A stretch of 26,834 nucleotides of DNA. It comes from Sedimentisphaera sp050251615. GTDB taxonomy: Bacteria > Planctomycetota > Phycisphaerae > Sedimentisphaerales > Sedimentisphaeraceae. A model generated the notes under the pieces. It made no database searches and was not told where the DNA came from. It was given only the letters and a program-made list of their open reading frames with translations. Both the position numbers and the translations under genes were made by a program. Below, piece after piece: positions 6,841 through 15,014 of this stretch. The stretch lies in contig JBFWMM010000041.1 in NCBI GenBank assembly GCA_050251615.1, positions 1-26,834 on the forward strand, written 5' to 3'. Position 1 is the stretch's first letter; each line of letters starts with the position of its first letter.

Positions 6841-8784
6841 TTGAATAGATTTTTTGAAAAAATGTTCCGTTTCCTGCCGCTTGCGGTTATCCTGATTTTC
6901 AGCGCTCCACTGCTTGCCGAAGGTGAAAGCACCGCTGTGGTGCAGGAAAACAGCACGAGCAACATAGACTGGGCTACTCTCTCTGCGGATAACGGCGACG
7001 AGAAAGTGGTTGTATTAGGCTCGGTAGAGCAGGATTCTGGATACAATTTCGAGCTACAGCTCTCAACAAAAGGCGCCTCAATCAGCAGTGCGCGTTTGAA
7101 CGGCTACTTCGACAGAAACGAAAAAGAAGTACCGCTGACCGTGCTCAGGCCCGTGAAGGCGTTTGGCGGCAAGGAAGTTTTGCCTCTGGCAAACTGCTAC
7201 CTCTCTTTTGACGGTATCGAAGGCAGATTCCCGCTCGACAAGCTCTACTGGCAAGCCGGCAACCTGCACACAGGTGACGACGGCTCCGAGATGGTCAGCT
7301 TTACGGCAATCCTCAAAACCGCCGTTTACGGAGACCTGCTCAAGATCGTAAAGACCTACGCAGTCGCGAAAGACAAGCACCATTTCGAGATTCAGATTAC
7401 ACTCAAAAACCTCGCAGATGTACCAATAAGCCCTCGTTTCGAGCTGCAAAGCGGCGTTGGGTTTCCGCTTGAAGATAACCGGATGGACAGTCGCACTATC
7501 GTAGCGGCGTTTATCGATGAGAAGAACCCGCAGAGCATCAAGAGCGGCAAGTGGGAATTTGCAAAATTGCGCCGCAATGAAGTTGACTATATCAACAGCG
7601 GCTTGAAAGAAAAGCTCGAAAAAAGCATAATCAAGGCCCCCAAAGGCTCAAATGAATTCAGCTGGTTAGCGACGAGCAACAAGTACTTCACTAACATCCT
7701 CAAGCCCAAGACCGCAAACGGTTGGACGGTTACGCCCTCCCGCGCAGAATACTACGACAGCAAGATTGTCAGAGGGTTGAAGGAAAAAGAGCAGCGCAAG
7801 GCAGATTCGACCGAAAGCATCGGCTGCAAGCTCTGCTTTAGCAACATTACCCTTTCTGCGGCAGGCAGTAATGGCAGCTCGCAAAGCGTAAACATAATCA
7901 GCTATCTGGGCCCGAAGAAAAAAGACATCTTCGAGAAAATACCCCCCTACAAGCAGCTGCACTTCATCCATGTTATCGACTTCAAGAGCTGCTGCGGAAA
8001 CCTTTTCCGCCCGCTCACATTCGCCATCCTCGGCTTTATGAACATCGCATACAAGGTGATTCCCAACTACGGCGTGGTAATCATCATCCTCGTGCTTCTG
8101 GTTCGCGCGGCTCTGCACCCGCTTACAAAAAAGGGGCAGGTGTCAATGTCGAAGATGAGCAAGCTCGGGCCGAAAGTAGAGCAGATCAAAAAGCAGTACG
8201 CCGACAACCCGCAGGAAATGAACAAGCGCGTAATGGAGCTGTACAAATCACAGGGCGCATCTCCCATGCTCGGCTTTATGCCGATGATGATTCAGATGCC
8301 TATCTGGATATCTTTGTACTCGGCCATCAACGCCAGCATCAATCTGCGTAGCGCACAGTTCCTGCCCTTCTGGATTACAGACCTTTCCGCGCCTGATGCC
8401 CTTTTCTATTTCCCCGCGTTCACAATACCGCTGGTAAACATTACGCTTGATTCATTTAATCTGCTGCCAATCCTGCTCACCGTGGCAATGTTTATGCAGC
8501 AGAAGATGATGACAAGCACTCAGGCCGCGCCGGCAAGCCCCGAAATGGCTCAGCAGCAGAAAATTATGCAGATTATGATGCCTTTTATGATGCTGATATT
8601 CCTCTACAAAGCACCCTCCGGCCTTAACCTATACATCATGGCCAGCTCCTTCGGCAGCGTCATCGAACAGAAGATTATCAAGAAGCACATTGACCAGCAG
8701 CAGAACGACGGCAATGGCAAGGTCGTCATACAGGGTAGCAAAAAGGCCGGCAAGCAGAAAAAGAAAAAACCTAAAATGTACTGA
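6841..8784 (+). CDS. yidC: Membrane protein insertase YidC
   Basis: This 647-residue insertase helps fold and insert inner-membrane proteins, with or without Sec. The N-terminal hydrophobic segment FLPLAVILIFSAPLLAEG could be TM1 or a cleaved signal peptide. A large periplasmic domain follows (about 30-385). The conserved insertase core comes next: FRPLTFAILGFMNIAYK, IIILVLLVRAALHPLT with the groove arginine, a charged hairpin (about 430-470), MLGFMPMMIQMPIWISLY, and MQIMMPFMMLIFLYKAPSGLNLY. The tail is Lys-rich, as is common for ribosome contact. The TTG at 6841 has GGAAG seven bases upstream. The alternative ATG at 6862 has no ribosome-binding site, so I take TTG. A structured, terminator-like region follows directly. 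Confidence 0.95.
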   Translation: MNRFFEKMFRFLPLAVILIFSAPLLAEGESTAVVQENSTSNIDWATLSADNGDEKVVVLGSVEQDSGYNFELQLSTKGASISSARLNGYFDRNEKEVPLTVLRPVKAFGGKEVLPLANCYLSFDGIEGRFPLDKLYWQAGNLHTGDDGSEMVSFTAILKTAVYGDLLKIVKTYAVAKDKHHFEIQITLKNLADVPISPRFELQSGVGFPLEDNRMDSRTIVAAFIDEKNPQSIKSGKWEFAKLRRNEVDYINSGLKEKLEKSIIKAPKGSNEFSWLATSNKYFTNILKPKTANGWTVTPSRAEYYDSKIVRGLKEKEQRKADSTESIGCKLCFSNITLSAAGSNGSSQSVNIISYLGPKKKDIFEKIPPYKQLHFIHVIDFKSCCGNLFRPLTFAILGFMNIAYKVIPNYGVVIIILVLLVRAALHPLTKKGQVSMSKMSKLGPKVEQIKKQYADNPQEMNKRVMELYKSQGASPMLGFMPMMIQMPIWISLYSAINASINLRSAQFLPFWITDLSAPDALFYFPAFTIPLVNITLDSFNLLPILLTVAMFMQQKMMTSTQAAPASPEMAQQQKIMQIMMPFMMLIFLYKAPSGLNLYIMASSFGSVIEQKIIKKHIDQQQNDGNGKVVIQGSKKAGKQKKKKPKMY

Positions 8785-8820
8785 TCGCAAATGGGGTTGC
8801 GAGATCAGGCTTCGCCCATT
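8781..8820 (+). other. Nested stem-loops at the yidC stop codon
   Basis: CTGATC+GCAA (8781-8790) pairs with TTGC (8797-8800) and GATCAG (8803-8808), with a 2-base bulge. The competing pair AATGGG (8790-8795) / CCCATT (8815-8820) uses part of the first stem. The first stem overlaps the stop codon of yidC. The two folds exclude one another, which is seen in attenuators, but it may simply be a 3'-end structure. Confidence 0.4.
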
Positions 8821-8828
8821 GACAATTC

Positions 8829-8856
8829 AAGATTCAAAGATTGTTTTTTGAATCTT
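8829..8856 (+). terminator. AT-rich hairpin after yidC, probable terminator
   Basis: AAGATTCAAA (8829-8838) is an exact reverse complement of TTTGAATCTT (8847-8856), giving a 10-bp stem with an 8-base loop. A T-rich stretch follows (8864-8876). The stem is AT-rich and therefore weak, but the position between yidC and the ABC gene fits termination. Confidence 0.5.
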
Positions 8857-8921
8857 AAATCTGTTATTTTTAATCTTGTTCTCCGCGAATTCTGCGGTTC
8901 AAATACAGGAATCTGTGTAAA

Positions 8922-9707
8922 ATGAAAGAGATAATCCGACTATCAAACGTCTCTCTGGAGAAATACGGCAAGATGATTCTTGATGGCATCGAGCTTTCGC
9001 TCAGCCCGGGCAGTTGCTGTACGGTTGTCGGGCCTAACGGCGCGGGCAAGTCCAGCCTGCTAAGTGTTCTCAGCGGATACGACTGGCCCAGCACGGGCGC
9101 AGTATCCTTTTGCGGAGAAACTTACGGCGATGTTGACCTTTTCAGCGTAAGAAAGCATATCGGGGTCGTCAGCAATTCGAGAGTACCGGAGTTTCCGGGC
9201 TTTTTTACCGTAAGACAAATTATCGAAACCGGCTTCTTTGGTTGCCATATGATACCGTTCGGCGAAAGAATCAGCCCGCAGCAGAGCGCCGCTATCAGCG
9301 CCATGCTCGAAAAATACGAGCTGGTACCTTTCGGCGTTCGCCGTTACAACAGCCTGTCCACCGGCGAAAAAATGAAGACTCTCATACTTAGGGCAATCGT
9401 GAACGAACCGCGTCTGCTCCTGCTCGATGAGCCGGCTGCGGGGCTTGATATTTACAACCGCGCTGTTGTGATGTCGTTCATTGAAACGCTCGACCTTGCC
9501 GAAAAAGCAATGTTGATAATTTCTCATCACCTCGAAGAAGTCCCCTCACGCTCAGACAACATCATGCTTCTCAAAGATGGACGCATTTTCAAGCAAGGCC
9601 TGCCGGATGAAACGTTTACAAATGACAATATGAGCGCCCTTTTCGGCTGCAATGTGAAGGTGATGAAGATTGATTCACGCTTCTACACCCGTGCAGAGCT
9701 CAAATGA
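8922..9707 (+). CDS. ABC transporter ATP-binding protein, orphan
   Basis: This 261-residue protein is a single ATPase domain: Walker A GPNGAGKSS (37-45), a signature read as LSTGEK instead of LSGGQ (145-150), Walker B RLLLLDEPAAGLD (164-176), and an H-loop ISHH with His202. It would power an ABC system, but no permease or binding protein is adjacent. The closest general resemblance I see is to the PhrA/ModF/YlmA type of stand-alone ATPases, so it may not be a transporter part at all. The start ATG follows AGGAA by about 10 bases. A nucleotidyltransferase gene begins 24 bases later and may share the transcript. Confidence 0.88.
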   Translation: MKEIIRLSNVSLEKYGKMILDGIELSLSPGSCCTVVGPNGAGKSSLLSVLSGYDWPSTGAVSFCGETYGDVDLFSVRKHIGVVSNSRVPEFPGFFTVRQIIETGFFGCHMIPFGERISPQQSAAISAMLEKYELVPFGVRRYNSLSTGEKMKTLILRAIVNEPRLLLLDEPAAGLDIYNRAVVMSFIETLDLAEKAMLIISHHLEEVPSRSDNIMLLKDGRIFKQGLPDETFTNDNMSALFGCNVKVMKIDSRFYTRAELK

Positions 9708-9731
9708 ACAAAAACACTCATGGAGAATAAT

Positions 9732-10634
9732 ATGAAACCCGCATTGCTCGTTATGGCGGCAGGAATGGGCTCGCGTTACGGAGGCCTCAAACAAATCGAC
9801 CCCGTCGGCCCAAATGGAGAGGCCGTAATAGAATACTCCCTCTACGACGCGGCTCGCGCAGGCTTCGGAAAGATTGTTTTTATCGTACGTGAGCAGTTCA
9901 AAGACCTGTTCGATGAAAAAATCGGCTCGAAAGTAAAAGGCGTTACAGATGTTGAATACGCATACCAGGAGATGCACAAGGGCATCGGCAGCTATAAGGT
10001 TCCGGAGGGCAGAGAAAAGCCCTGGGGCACGGCGCATGCCATTTTGATGGCTAAAGACCTGATAGACACACCCTTCGCCGCGATTAACGCAGACGACTTC
10101 TACGGCTACGGCTCGTTTGAGGTGATGGCGAAATATCTCTGCGAACCCCGGCAGGCCGGCAGTTATTCTATGGTGGGCTTTCCGCTGAAAAACACTCTCA
10201 GCGAAAACGGTAGCGTTTCGAGGGGCATTTGCAGGATGGACGAAGACGGCTTTATGGTGGATATTGTCGAGCGTACGGATATTTCGCAGGCCGGAGGCGT
10301 CATCACGGCAACCCTCGAAGACGGTTCAAAGCTCGCCCTGCCCGAAGACACTATGACAAGCATGAACTTCTGGGGATTCACCCCTGATTTATTCGACCAC
10401 ATCAAAGAGCAGTTCGCCGAATTCCTCGCAACCAAAGGCGGCGAGCTGAAAAGCGAATTCTACATACCGTTCGTGGTTGACAGGCTCATCGCAGAAAAAA
10501 AGGCGAGCGTGAAGGTCGTCCCGACAAGTGAAAACTGGTTCGGCGTAACATACGCCGAAGATAAGCCGCTGGTTCAGAACTGCATAAAGAGGCTTGTTGA
10601 CAGCGGAAAATACCCTGCATCGCTGTGGGCGTAG
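9732..10634 (+). CDS. Sugar-phosphate nucleotidyltransferase family protein
   Basis: This 300-residue protein begins with the nucleotide-binding loop of NDP-sugar pyrophosphorylases, LLVMAAGMGSRYGGLKQ, where glycines, Arg and Lys contact the nucleotide. AAINADDFYGYGSF contains the metal-binding aspartates, and MNFWGFTP and EFYIPFVVDRLI are typical of the family. It probably joins a sugar-1-phosphate to a nucleoside triphosphate, but which sugar and base cannot be read from the sequence. Two ATGs compete. GGAG at 9722-9725 lies inside the first one (9720) and is correctly spaced for the second (9732), so I use the second. A terminator follows about 50 bases after the stop. Confidence 0.85.
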   Translation: MKPALLVMAAGMGSRYGGLKQIDPVGPNGEAVIEYSLYDAARAGFGKIVFIVREQFKDLFDEKIGSKVKGVTDVEYAYQEMHKGIGSYKVPEGREKPWGTAHAILMAKDLIDTPFAAINADDFYGYGSFEVMAKYLCEPRQAGSYSMVGFPLKNTLSENGSVSRGICRMDEDGFMVDIVERTDISQAGGVITATLEDGSKLALPEDTMTSMNFWGFTPDLFDHIKEQFAEFLATKGGELKSEFYIPFVVDRLIAEKKASVKVVPTSENWFGVTYAEDKPLVQNCIKRLVDSGKYPASLWA

Positions 10635-10682
10635 TATTCTGCTTGAAAAATACGATATTGAATACATAATCTAATCCCATAA

Positions 10683-10713
10683 AAAGACCGCCTGCCCATT
10701 GCGCAGGGTCTTT
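10683..10713 (+). terminator. Rho-independent terminator after the nucleotidyltransferase gene
   Basis: AAAGACC (10683-10689) pairs with GGTCTTT (10707-10713), and CTGC (10692-10695) with GCAG (10703-10706), leaving a 2-base bulge. The downstream stretch GTGTTTCTGTTATTG is T-rich but interrupted. The upstream run of A's would also serve the other strand. Confidence 0.75.
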
Positions 10714-10794
10714 GTGTTTCTGTTATTGTGTTAGCAGACGCACCGTGCTGTTTGCTTCGTGTTTTGTAATGTGTTTTTAAGGAACGATACAACA

Positions 10795-12663
10795 ATGTTG
10801 ATGGTTGCTGATTTTCTTGAAATTTCTGTACTGATGTTTTACCTCGTAGCGGTTATGATGTTGGGCTGGCTCGGCTATTCACAAACAAAAACCGCTTCAG
10901 ACTATCTCCTTGCCGGCAGGGAAACCCACCCGTTCATAATGGCAATGAGCTACGGCTCGACATTCATCTCCACAAGCGCGATTGTCGGCTTTGCCGGTGT
11001 TGCGGGTATGTTCGGCATGAGTGTACTCTGGCTCACGTTCCTCAATATCTTCGTAGGCATATTCATCGCGTTTGTGTTCCTCGGCGAGCGCACCCGCTAC
11101 ATGGGCCACCACCTCCAGGCACACACGTTCTGCGAGCTGCTCGGCAAGCGCTTCGACAGCAAATCCGTACAAGTAATATCGGGGCTGATTATCAGCCTGT
11201 TTATGCCGCTCTACGCAGCGGCGGTGTTTATCGGCGGCTGTGAATTCATATCTTCACATTTCGGCATCAGCTACAACGTATCCCTGATTCTCTTCGGCGT
11301 AATCGTGGCGGCGTATGTCGTTACGGGCGGCCTCAAAGGCGTTATGTATGTTGATGCGATGCAGGGCTCGATAATGTTTGTCTGCATGATAATCCTGCTT
11401 GTTCTCAGCTACAAGGCTGTAGGCGGAGTTGTTGCCGGGCACACAGCTCTGACAGATATGGCTGACCAGGTATTTGACGGCTTCAAGGCCACCGGCCATC
11501 AAGGCTGGACAAAGATGCCGAAGTTCGGCTGGGGCAGCTCCGAATACGACCTGTGGTGGATTGTAGTTTCGAGCATTATATGCGGCGTCGGCTTCGGCGT
11601 ACTCGCACAGCCTCAGCTCACTGTACGCTTTATGACCGTAAAGAGCAAAAAAGAGCTTAACAGAGGTGTACTGATCGGCGGACTTTTCATCCTGCTGATT
11701 CCGGGCACGGCCTATACGGTTGCCAATCTCAGCAACGTGTATTTCTTCGAGAAGGAAGTAATCACGGGCAAGATTGTACAGATTACTGAGCATGCGGATG
11801 TTATCGTGAAAAAGGAAAGAGGAATTGAAAAGACAATCCCCTGCAAACTGCTCCATATCGACACTACCGGCGATTCAATCGCTGACTGCAACGTAATCGC
11901 AAACGGAATCGGTGGGGCTGCGGCGGCTATGCCGAAGGCAGAAATCACAGAGCTCGACGATGGGCTCGTAGAGGTGCGCCCGCACGGCACCGCATTCAAA
12001 CGCGCCCTCGCGCAGACAAGAGACGGCCGCTGGATGCTCAACGCAGACAGCGTAATGCCGAATTATATACAGTCGGCGATGCCGAAATGGTTTGGGATTA
12101 TCTTCCTTATAACGCTACTCTCGGCAGCTATGAGCACGCTTTCCAGCCAGTTCCATGCGCTCGGCAGCTCGTTTGCGCATGATGTTGTGTGCAAGCTCTC
12201 GGGGAAGGTGGAAGATACAATAAAGATCACAAGAACCAGCATTCTGGCCGGCATAATGCTGGCAATGCTTATCAGCATCTATGCGAGAGGCGGCTATATC
12301 GTGGCGCGTGCTACGGCCATCTTCTTCGGGCTGTGCCTTTCGGCGTTCCTGCCGTCGCTCATCGGAGGCCTCTTCACAAAACGTATGACAAAAACCGCGG
12401 CGGTCAGCTCTATGCTGGCGGGATTTGCGGTTACGCTGTTCTGGCTGCTGCTGGTTAAGAGCAAAGAGGCTTGCGCAATCGGACTCGTTCAGGCGGTTAC
12501 AGGCGGCAAGACGAGCATTCTTGAAGCGTATCCGAACTGGCCCAACGTTGACCCGTGCTTTATAGCACTGCCGATATCGGTTATCGTGGCGATTGTCGTT
12601 TCTGCCTGCACAAAGCCAGAGCTCACAGAGCAGGTGGCCAAGTGCTTTGAGAAACGCAAATAA
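10795..12663 (+). CDS. Sodium:solute symporter family transporter with a soluble insertion
   Basis: The predicted protein of 622 residues has many hydrophobic helices (about 13) and SSS-family landmarks: FLEISVLMFYLVAVMMLGWLGY, TASDYLLAGRETHPF, MSYGSTFISTSAIVGFAG, VVTGGLKGVMYVDAMQG, and LLSAAMSTLSSQFHALGSSF in the Na+-site helix. It would import an unknown solute with sodium. Between NVYFFEK and ADSVMPNYI lies an extra soluble stretch of about 95 residues that is charged and beta-like and includes DTTGDSIAD, which resembles a calcium-loop motif. Most SSS proteins have only a short loop there. The frame opens at 10759, but the ATG at 10795 has AAGGAA at 10779-10784 and leads straight into the first helix. 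It is probably monocistronic. Confidence 0.9.
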   Translation: MLMVADFLEISVLMFYLVAVMMLGWLGYSQTKTASDYLLAGRETHPFIMAMSYGSTFISTSAIVGFAGVAGMFGMSVLWLTFLNIFVGIFIAFVFLGERTRYMGHHLQAHTFCELLGKRFDSKSVQVISGLIISLFMPLYAAAVFIGGCEFISSHFGISYNVSLILFGVIVAAYVVTGGLKGVMYVDAMQGSIMFVCMIILLVLSYKAVGGVVAGHTALTDMADQVFDGFKATGHQGWTKMPKFGWGSSEYDLWWIVVSSIICGVGFGVLAQPQLTVRFMTVKSKKELNRGVLIGGLFILLIPGTAYTVANLSNVYFFEKEVITGKIVQITEHADVIVKKERGIEKTIPCKLLHIDTTGDSIADCNVIANGIGGAAAAMPKAEITELDDGLVEVRPHGTAFKRALAQTRDGRWMLNADSVMPNYIQSAMPKWFGIIFLITLLSAAMSTLSSQFHALGSSFAHDVVCKLSGKVEDTIKITRTSILAGIMLAMLISIYARGGYIVARATAIFFGLCLSAFLPSLIGGLFTKRMTKTAAVSSMLAGFAVTLFWLLLVKSKEACAIGLVQAVTGGKTSILEAYPNWPNVDPCFIALPISVIVAIVVSACTKPELTEQVAKCFEKRK

Positions 12664-12698
12664 ACCGAGCAGTATTTGAATTCACTTGCACATAAAAC

Positions 12699-12719
12699 GG
12701 GCAGTTTCCAATCCTGCCC
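12699..12719 (-). terminator. Terminator between the symporter gene and hemL
   Basis: GGGCAG (12699-12704) pairs with CTGCCC (12714-12719) over a 9-base loop. Read on the minus strand, the stem is followed by GTTTTAT, so it probably ends the sir/hem operon. On the plus strand it lacks a T-run but may still slow transcription from the symporter gene. Confidence 0.55.
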
Positions 12720-12792
12720 TTACAATAACTCTGGCGAACCGCAACGAGGCGGGTATTAACGACATCGGCGCGTTTACCGTTGCGGCGCTCCG

Positions 12793-14046
12793 TTACATGG
12801 CTTGCGAAATGGCACCGGAGAAATCTTCTGCGCTGTGCGCCAGGCTGATAAAGCAGCTTTCGTATGCGGATGGCGGCAGGAGTATGCCGCGGCGCATCAT
12901 ATCGGCGTGGAATGAGGCGTACAGTGATGTATCCATCCGGCGGAGGTCGTCAAAGGAGCGAACTTTGCCACCATCAACGAAAAAGATTGTAAACATGGAG
13001 CCGACACGGTTTATCACAAAGCTGTCGCCGCGAGCTGTGAGGAAGCTTTCAAAGGCAGAAACCACCTCCCCCGCAATTCGTTCGAGTTGCTCGTATATGC
13101 CGGGGGCGGCAAGTTGTTTTAGTACCTCAATTCCCGCGGCCACCGCAACGGGATTGCCCGAGAGCGTGCCGGCCTGATATACCGGCCCAAGCGGAGCGAG
13201 AAGCTCCATAATATCACATTTGCCTCCGAAAGCCGCGCATGGAAAGCCGCCGCCGATAATCTTGCCGATTGTTGTAAGGTCCGGCGTAACGCCGTAAAGA
13301 GCCTGCGCCCCGCCAAAGGCAATGCGGAAACCCGTTATCACTTCATCGAAGATTAGCAGAGCGCCCGAGCTGTCGCAGAGAGAACGAAGCGATTGTAAAA
13401 ATCCTTCATCCGGTGGCACAACCCCCATATTCCCCGCAACCGGCTCGACAATAACCGCAGCAATATCGCCGGCGAAAGCGTTGAAAAGACGCTCAACTGA
13501 CGCCGCATCGTTGTAGCCTGCCACAAGCGTATCGTCCGCCGCATGGAGCGGGAGGCCGGAGCTCGTCGGCACGCTGAAAGTCGCAGGGCCTGAGCCGGCT
13601 TTCACGAGCATCGCATCGCTGTGGCCGTGGTAGCAGCCCTCGAATTTCACGATTTTAGAGCGGCCCGTAAAGCCGCGAGCAAGACGAACAGCGCTCATTA
13701 CCGCCTCGGTTCCCGAGCTGACCATCCTGACAAGCTCCATTGAAGGCATCGCCTTCCTGATAAGTTCTGCAAGGATTGCCTCATTCTCATGGCACAGGCC
13801 GAAGCTGCTGCCCTTTTCTATCGCGGCGATTGCAGCCTTGTTGACGGCGCCATCGGCATGGCCGAGAATCACGGCACCCCAGCTGCAAAGCAGGTCGAGA
13901 TAGCGATTACCCGATGCGTCTTTGAGGTATGCGCCTTTGGCGGATTCGGCGAACAACGGCTCACTGCCCACGCTTCCAAACGCGCGCACGGGGCTGTTTA
14001 CACCGCCCGGAAGCACATTCAGCGCCCGCTTTCTTCTGTCGTTCAT
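12793..14046 (-). CDS. hemL: Glutamate-1-semialdehyde 2,1-aminomutase
   Basis: HemL is the PLP enzyme that moves the amino group of glutamate-1-semialdehyde to give 5-aminolevulinate, the second step of the C5 route. The 417-residue protein has the family's start (ALNVLPGGVNSPVRAF), SSGTEAVMSAVRLARGFTGR, EPVAGNMG, LLIFDEVITGFR, and the PLP-lysine motif TIGKIIGGGFP. Length and motifs are complete. The frame is open to a GTG at 14058, but the ATG at 14046 overlaps the hemB stop as ATGA, which suggests coupled translation. It is the last gene of the minus-strand sir/hem operon and is followed by a terminator-like hairpin. Confidence 0.96.
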   Translation of the reverse strand: MNDRRKRALNVLPGGVNSPVRAFGSVGSEPLFAESAKGAYLKDASGNRYLDLLCSWGAVILGHADGAVNKAAIAAIEKGSSFGLCHENEAILAELIRKAMPSMELVRMVSSGTEAVMSAVRLARGFTGRSKIVKFEGCYHGHSDAMLVKAGSGPATFSVPTSSGLPLHAADDTLVAGYNDAASVERLFNAFAGDIAAVIVEPVAGNMGVVPPDEGFLQSLRSLCDSSGALLIFDEVITGFRIAFGGAQALYGVTPDLTTIGKIIGGGFPCAAFGGKCDIMELLAPLGPVYQAGTLSGNPVAVAAGIEVLKQLAAPGIYEQLERIAGEVVSAFESFLTARGDSFVINRVGSMFTIFFVDGGKVRSFDDLRRMDTSLYASFHADMMRRGILLPPSAYESCFISLAHSAEDFSGAISQAM

Positions 14047-15014
14047 TTTCTCAACCACTCTATCATCTCCTCGGCGTAATATGTTATCACGGCATCAGCG
14101 CCCGCCCTTTTCATCGCCATGACAGACTCCATCGCCACCTTCTTCTCATCTATCACGCCCGCTGCCGCCGCAGCCTTTATCATAGAATACTCACCGCTCA
14201 CCTGATACGCGGCCAGCGGCAGGCGAGTCTCCGTGCGCAGCTTCGCAAGCACATCGAGATACGCAATCGCAGGCTTAACCATAAGCCAGTCGGCGCCCTC
14301 CTGTTCATCGAGAAGCGCATCATCGAGAGCTTCGCGGGCGTTTGCGGGGTTTATCTGGTATGCACTTCTATCGCCAAAGCTCGGCGAGCTGCCGGCGGCA
14401 TCTCTGAATGGCCCGTAGAAGGCCGAAGCAAACTTTGCCGCATACGACATTATCGCAGTATCGCAGAAGCCCGCTTCGTCAAGCGCCTCGCGTATCGCGC
14501 GCACCTGCCCGTCCATCATCGCAGACGGCGCGACCATATCAGCGCCCGCGCGTGCATGGCTGAGAGCCATAGCGGCGAGAAGGCTCAGAGACGAATCGTT
14601 ATCGATTTGGTTGCCTTTGCTCAAGACGCCGCAGTGGCCGTGCGGGGTGTAAGCGCAGACGCAAACATCCGTTATTACGGCGATGTCGGGGCGCGCCTGT
14701 TTGACAGCTCGCACAGCTCTTGAAACGAGGCTGTCTTCGTATGTCGCGGCGGAGGCCGATTCGTCCTTGCAATCCTCAGCAACCACACCGAACAGCAGTA
14801 CAGCCTTTGAGTGAATCTTTTTCACTAAAGTAGCCGCCCTGTCGATACTCAGCCGCGAAACGCCAGGCATAGAAGCAACAGGCTGCTCAACCGCCATGCC
14901 TTCAACTATAAACAGGGGCAGAATGAAGTCGTCCGCGGTGAGAGCTGTCTCACGGGATAACGCCGACAGCGCCTTAGAGCGGCGGTTTCTCGTTTTTCTT
15001 GTCTCAGGAAACAT
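14043..15014 (-). CDS. hemB: Porphobilinogen synthase (5-aminolevulinate dehydratase)
   Basis: HemB condenses two 5-aminolevulinates into porphobilinogen. The 323-residue protein contains the zinc-type cysteine motif DVCVCAYTPHGHCG, the first active-site lysine region SYAAKFASAFYGPFRDA, and the Schiff-base lysine in MVKPAIAYLD, followed by YQVSGEYSM. All are intact, so this is the zinc-dependent form. The start overlaps the end of the cobA-hemD gene by 11 bases and its stop overlaps hemL by 4, so the three genes look translationally coupled. GGAGG lies 12 bases before the ATG. Confidence 0.96.
   Translation of the reverse strand: MFPETRKTRNRRSKALSALSRETALTADDFILPLFIVEGMAVEQPVASMPGVSRLSIDRAATLVKKIHSKAVLLFGVVAEDCKDESASAATYEDSLVSRAVRAVKQARPDIAVITDVCVCAYTPHGHCGVLSKGNQIDNDSSLSLLAAMALSHARAGADMVAPSAMMDGQVRAIREALDEAGFCDTAIMSYAAKFASAFYGPFRDAAGSSPSFGDRSAYQINPANAREALDDALLDEQEGADWLMVKPAIAYLDVLAKLRTETRLPLAAYQVSGEYSMIKAAAAAGVIDEKKVAMESVMAMKRAGADAVITYYAEEMIEWLRK

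Noticed and set aside
8819..8824. Perfect TTGACA before the ABC gene
   Set aside because: No -10 box occurs 16-18 bases downstream; the sequence there is part of the AT-rich hairpin.
11254..11856. 200-codon minus-strand frame opposite the symporter gene
   Set aside because: No motif; it is the antisense image of membrane-helix codons.
13929..14723. 264-codon plus-strand frame opposite hemB/hemL
   Set aside because: His/Arg-rich translation without family pattern; a shadow of GC-rich hem genes on the other strand.
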